Assembly: GCA_947492955.1 (NCBI GenBank)
Contig: CANLOV010000012.1
Span: 1-64,000 of the forward strand
DNA: 64,000 bases
Direction: 5' to 3'
From: an uncultured Cellulophaga sp.
Lineage (GTDB): Bacteria > Bacteroidota > Bacteroidia > Flavobacteriales > Flavobacteriaceae
The position numbers and the translations under genes are program-made. Positions 61,467-64,000 of this stretch are shown one piece after another. The stretch's first letter is position 1. Every line of letters begins with the position of its first letter. The notes under the pieces are model-generated. The model saw only the letters and a list, made by a program, of their open reading frames with translations, did no database searches and was not told the origin of the DNA.

Positions 61467-64000
61467 TTAAAAAGTTACCTTAAGACCCAACATAAATGTT
61501 CTTGCATTTGGATATGCTCTTTGATCTAACCCTCTACCCAATAAAGGATTAACATCTGATCTTAACCCTGGAACACCAGAATTTAAATTTGCTCTACCAC
61601 TATTCGTTGATGCCACATCTGGATCATAACCACTATAATCTGTAATTACAAATACATTTTGCACATTTAATGATAACCTAGTTTGTTTAATCCAATCTAC
61701 ACCAAATGCATTTTCAGGGAAGTTATACCCTACTTCTAAGTTTTTTAATCTAAAATAAGACCCGTTTTCTACAAAGAAAGAAGATGGCGCTTTGTTACCT
61801 GCATCATCACCGATAGATGCTCTAGGAATACTAGTGTCTGTATTGCTTGGAGTCCAAGAATTTAATACATCTGTTAGTTTTCCTCCATCTTGCCATAAAA
61901 TATTATAATACCTACTTAAGTTATAAATTTCGTTCCCAGATACTCCGTTAAAATTTAAAGAAAAATCAAAACTTTTATACTCTCCTGTAAAATTAAAACC
62001 ATAGGTAAAATCTGGCGTTGGATTACCAATAACAGTCTGGTCGTCTGCTGTAATACCAGGAACGCCATCTGTATCTACTCTCACAAAATCACCAGTAGTA
62101 GGGTCTACTTTATCTTCAACTATATATCCGTAGAATGCACCTACAGGTCCATTAGCTTCTGTTCTGTTTACAATACGTAAATCCTCATCAACTCCAGGTC
62201 CTAAAATTGTAGCTGGTATATCTTTTGCTTCATTTTTAAGATTAAAAGAAAAATTAGTTCCTACTCTATATGTAAATTCTCCTTCTGATTTTCTATACCC
62301 TAAATCAAATTCAAATCCATTATTAATAAGTGTTCCCGCGTTTCTTACCACTGGTAAACTTACCCCTGCTGTAGAAGGTATATTAATTGGCACTAATGCA
62401 TCCTCTACATCTTTTGAATAATAATCCGCAGAAAAAGTAATAGCACTATTTAGGAAATTCATATCCACACCAATATCAAATGTTTTTGTTGTTTCCCATA
62501 CTAAATTTTCATCTGCTAAAGAGGTTTGCGCTAAACCATTTGCAGTTACCCCATTAAAAGTTGTATTAGATTGGTTTGCAAGAAAGACTGCTTGTGTTGG
62601 ATAAAACTCATCTGGATATGAGCCTAATTCTCCATAGGACATTCTTAACTTAAGAAAATTGATAGTTTCTGAATCCCAAAAGTCTTCATTTGAAATATTC
62701 CAAGCTCCAGATACCGATGGGAAATACCCAACTTGATTATCTTTTGCAAACCTAGACGAAGCGTCTCTTCTTAAGGTTCCAGAAAAAACATACTTATCAT
62801 TAAAGTTATAATTTAAACGCCCAAAATAAGATATTAAACCTGCTTCGCTATCCTGACCTAATAAAATATTTTGATCACTTGCTGGTAATGCACCAACTAC
62901 CTGAATACTATTAGCAGGTGTTCCTTGCCCATAAATACCACTACTCTTTTGGTTCTCTATAAAACGAGTATAACCTAACACTACAGAAACATTATGCTTT
63001 TCGTTAAATGTTTTTTTATAGGATAATGTTGGTTCAAATAATAAGTTTATATCTTCTTGATTAAAGTTTGTAAGATCATTTGTTGTATTAACATTTCTTA
63101 CGGCATCCAAAGTACTCATAAAATACGTTGGTGTAAATTGAAATTGATTAACAGTAGTATAATCAACACCTAAATTAATCGCTGCTGTTAATTCTTCTGT
63201 TACTTTGTAATCTAATTTTAAACTACCAAATAAAGTACGTGTAGTTTCTAAATTGTTTTCTAATGTTGCTAAAGCGTATTGATTAACACCTCCTGGACCT
63301 TGTACTCCTCCAGACGGAGCCTCAAAACCACCTTCATTAGCCTCATTTCTTAATGCAACAGTCGGTGCTGTTGTACCATCAAAACCATACCAATTATTAG
63401 ATTGTAACTTACCTTCGGTAATTCCTAACGATTGTACTAATTTAAATTTTCCAAATTCATGAGTACTATTAAATCTAGCGTTTAACCTTCTAAATCCAGA
63501 ACCTATTAATATACCATCTTGATTAAAATGATTAATAGACGCAAAATAAGATGAGTTTTCGCCACCTCCCGATAATGTTAAGCCATAATCTTCTACAATA
63601 CCACTTTGGAGGTTTTCATCTTGCCAATCGGTATCTACTCCATTGTTAGAAACTACGGTAGAAGAACCATCGTTTACAAAACGCTGATTTAAATAATCTG
63701 TATATTGTTGTCCGTTAATAAAATCTAACTTTTTACTTGGCGTATCGAACCCTAGTCTTGTATTAAGAACAACCTCCAAAGCTTTATTTTTTCTACCATG
63801 ATTTGTTTTAATTAACACCACACCATTAGCTGCTCTAGACCCATAAATAGCTGCTGCTGCTGCATCTTTAAGAACAGAAATATCTTGTATATCGTTAGGG
63901 TTTATATAGTTCATATTATCTACAAACAAACCATCTATGATAAAAAGCGGAGATGCATTACTTAAGGAATTAATACCACGAATAAACACATTTCCTGTTC
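61467..64000 (-). CDS. susC: SusC/RagA TonB-dependent outer-membrane transporter (partial, 5' end outside window)
   Basis: The C-terminal 844 residues are present. The frame is open to the window edge, where it reads TGNVFIRGINSLSN followed by PLFIIDG, the typical plug-domain motif, then VLKDAAAAAIYGSRAANGV (the TonB-dependent SusC signature). The rest is beta-barrel, ending in LGLKVTF with a terminal Phe. The N-terminal signal, carboxypeptidase-like domain and TonB box lie beyond 64000. It imports the SusD-bound ligand into the periplasm. Confidence 0.95.
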   Translation of the reverse strand, partial: TGNVFIRGINSLSNASPLFIIDGLFVDNMNYINPNDIQDISVLKDAAAAAIYGSRAANGVVLIKTNHGRKNKALEVVLNTRLGFDTPSKKLDFINGQQYTDYLNQRFVNDGSSTVVSNNGVDTDWQDENLQSGIVEDYGLTLSGGGENSSYFASINHFNQDGILIGSGFRRLNARFNSTHEFGKFKLVQSLGITEGKLQSNNWYGFDGTTAPTVALRNEANEGGFEAPSGGVQGPGGVNQYALATLENNLETTRTLFGSLKLDYKVTEELTAAINLGVDYTTVNQFQFTPTYFMSTLDAVRNVNTTNDLTNFNQEDINLLFEPTLSYKKTFNEKHNVSVVLGYTRFIENQKSSGIYGQGTPANSIQVVGALPASDQNILLGQDSEAGLISYFGRLNYNFNDKYVFSGTLRRDASSRFAKDNQVGYFPSVSGAWNISNEDFWDSETINFLKLRMSYGELGSYPDEFYPTQAVFLANQSNTTFNGVTANGLAQTSLADENLVWETTKTFDIGVDMNFLNSAITFSADYYSKDVEDALVPINIPSTAGVSLPVVRNAGTLINNGFEFDLGYRKSEGEFTYRVGTNFSFNLKNEAKDIPATILGPGVDEDLRIVNRTEANGPVGAFYGYIVEDKVDPTTGDFVRVDTDGVPGITADDQTVIGNPTPDFTYGFNFTGEYKSFDFSLNFNGVSGNEIYNLSRYYNILWQDGGKLTDVLNSWTPSNTDTSIPRASIGDDAGNKAPSSFFVENGSYFRLKNLEVGYNFPENAFGVDWIKQTRLSLNVQNVFVITDYSGYDPDVASTNSGRANLNSGVPGLRSDVNPLLGRGLDQRAYPNARTFMLGLKVTF

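Overview
The window comes from an AT-rich member of the Bacteroidota, most likely a marine Flavobacteriaceae. The evidence is a SusC/SusD pair, Bacteroidota-restricted small families (DUF4290, DUF2853, DUF2452, Lacal_2735, START-like), menaquinone genes, lineage-type promoters (TTG-N19-TAAATTTG, or a TAnnTTTG -7 box) and near absence of Shine-Dalgarno sequences. No rRNA, phage, insertion sequence or CRISPR array was seen. One tRNA (CAT anticodon) is present.

Layout. 1-406: an 11-copy heptanucleotide repeat and the yebC promoter. 407-1117: yebC. 1280-8632 (minus): a complete ebo operon (eboA to eboF) with a TMEM220-family membrane protein and a lipoprotein at its tail. 8814-9395: miaE. 9482-13165 (minus): thioesterase, menF, menD and DUF2853 (early menaquinone synthesis). 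13253-15988: a GH16 lipoprotein with an agarase/porphyranase look, and an ABC-F ATPase. 16165-17126: glutathione peroxidase and a small membrane protein. 17118-25188 (minus): an 11-gene, tightly coupled photolyase/cryptochrome operon. 25441-33958: tRNA, START-like protein, pabC-like gene, yqgE, HU, fmt, recQ, an ATPase, DUF493, DUF4290 and murA. 34052-39011: pirin, GNAT, NTF2-like protein and a second photolyase operon (SRPBCC, SDR, class I photolyase, DUF1801). 39717-42651: molybdenum cofactor genes. 43070-49595: peptidase/amidase lipoproteins, SUI1, a DUF1835/phosphorylase/binding-protein operon, a response regulator and ung. 49659-64000 (minus): susC, susD, GH36 alpha-galactosidase, SLC5 symporter, glpK, glpD and an FG-GAP/UnbV lipoprotein.

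Two systems stand out. First, the two separate photolyase operons carry the same 32-bp inverted-repeat element (TTGTTTAA-N16-TTAAACAA) 28-29 nt upstream of their first start codon. This makes them one regulon, probably light- or UV-responsive, containing four photolyase-superfamily proteins. Three of those are unusual: one FeS-type protein without its cluster cysteines, one without the usual electron-transfer tryptophan, and one with the FAD domain first.

Second, the 3' locus joins outer-membrane glycan import, a sodium symporter, a cytoplasmic alpha-galactosidase, glycerol kinase and glycerol-3-phosphate dehydrogenase. The simplest single substrate explaining all of these is an alpha-galactosyl-glycerol such as the red-algal osmolyte floridoside. 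This fits with the red-algal-type GH16 enzyme elsewhere in the window. Both system assignments are inference from gene content and sequence motifs.
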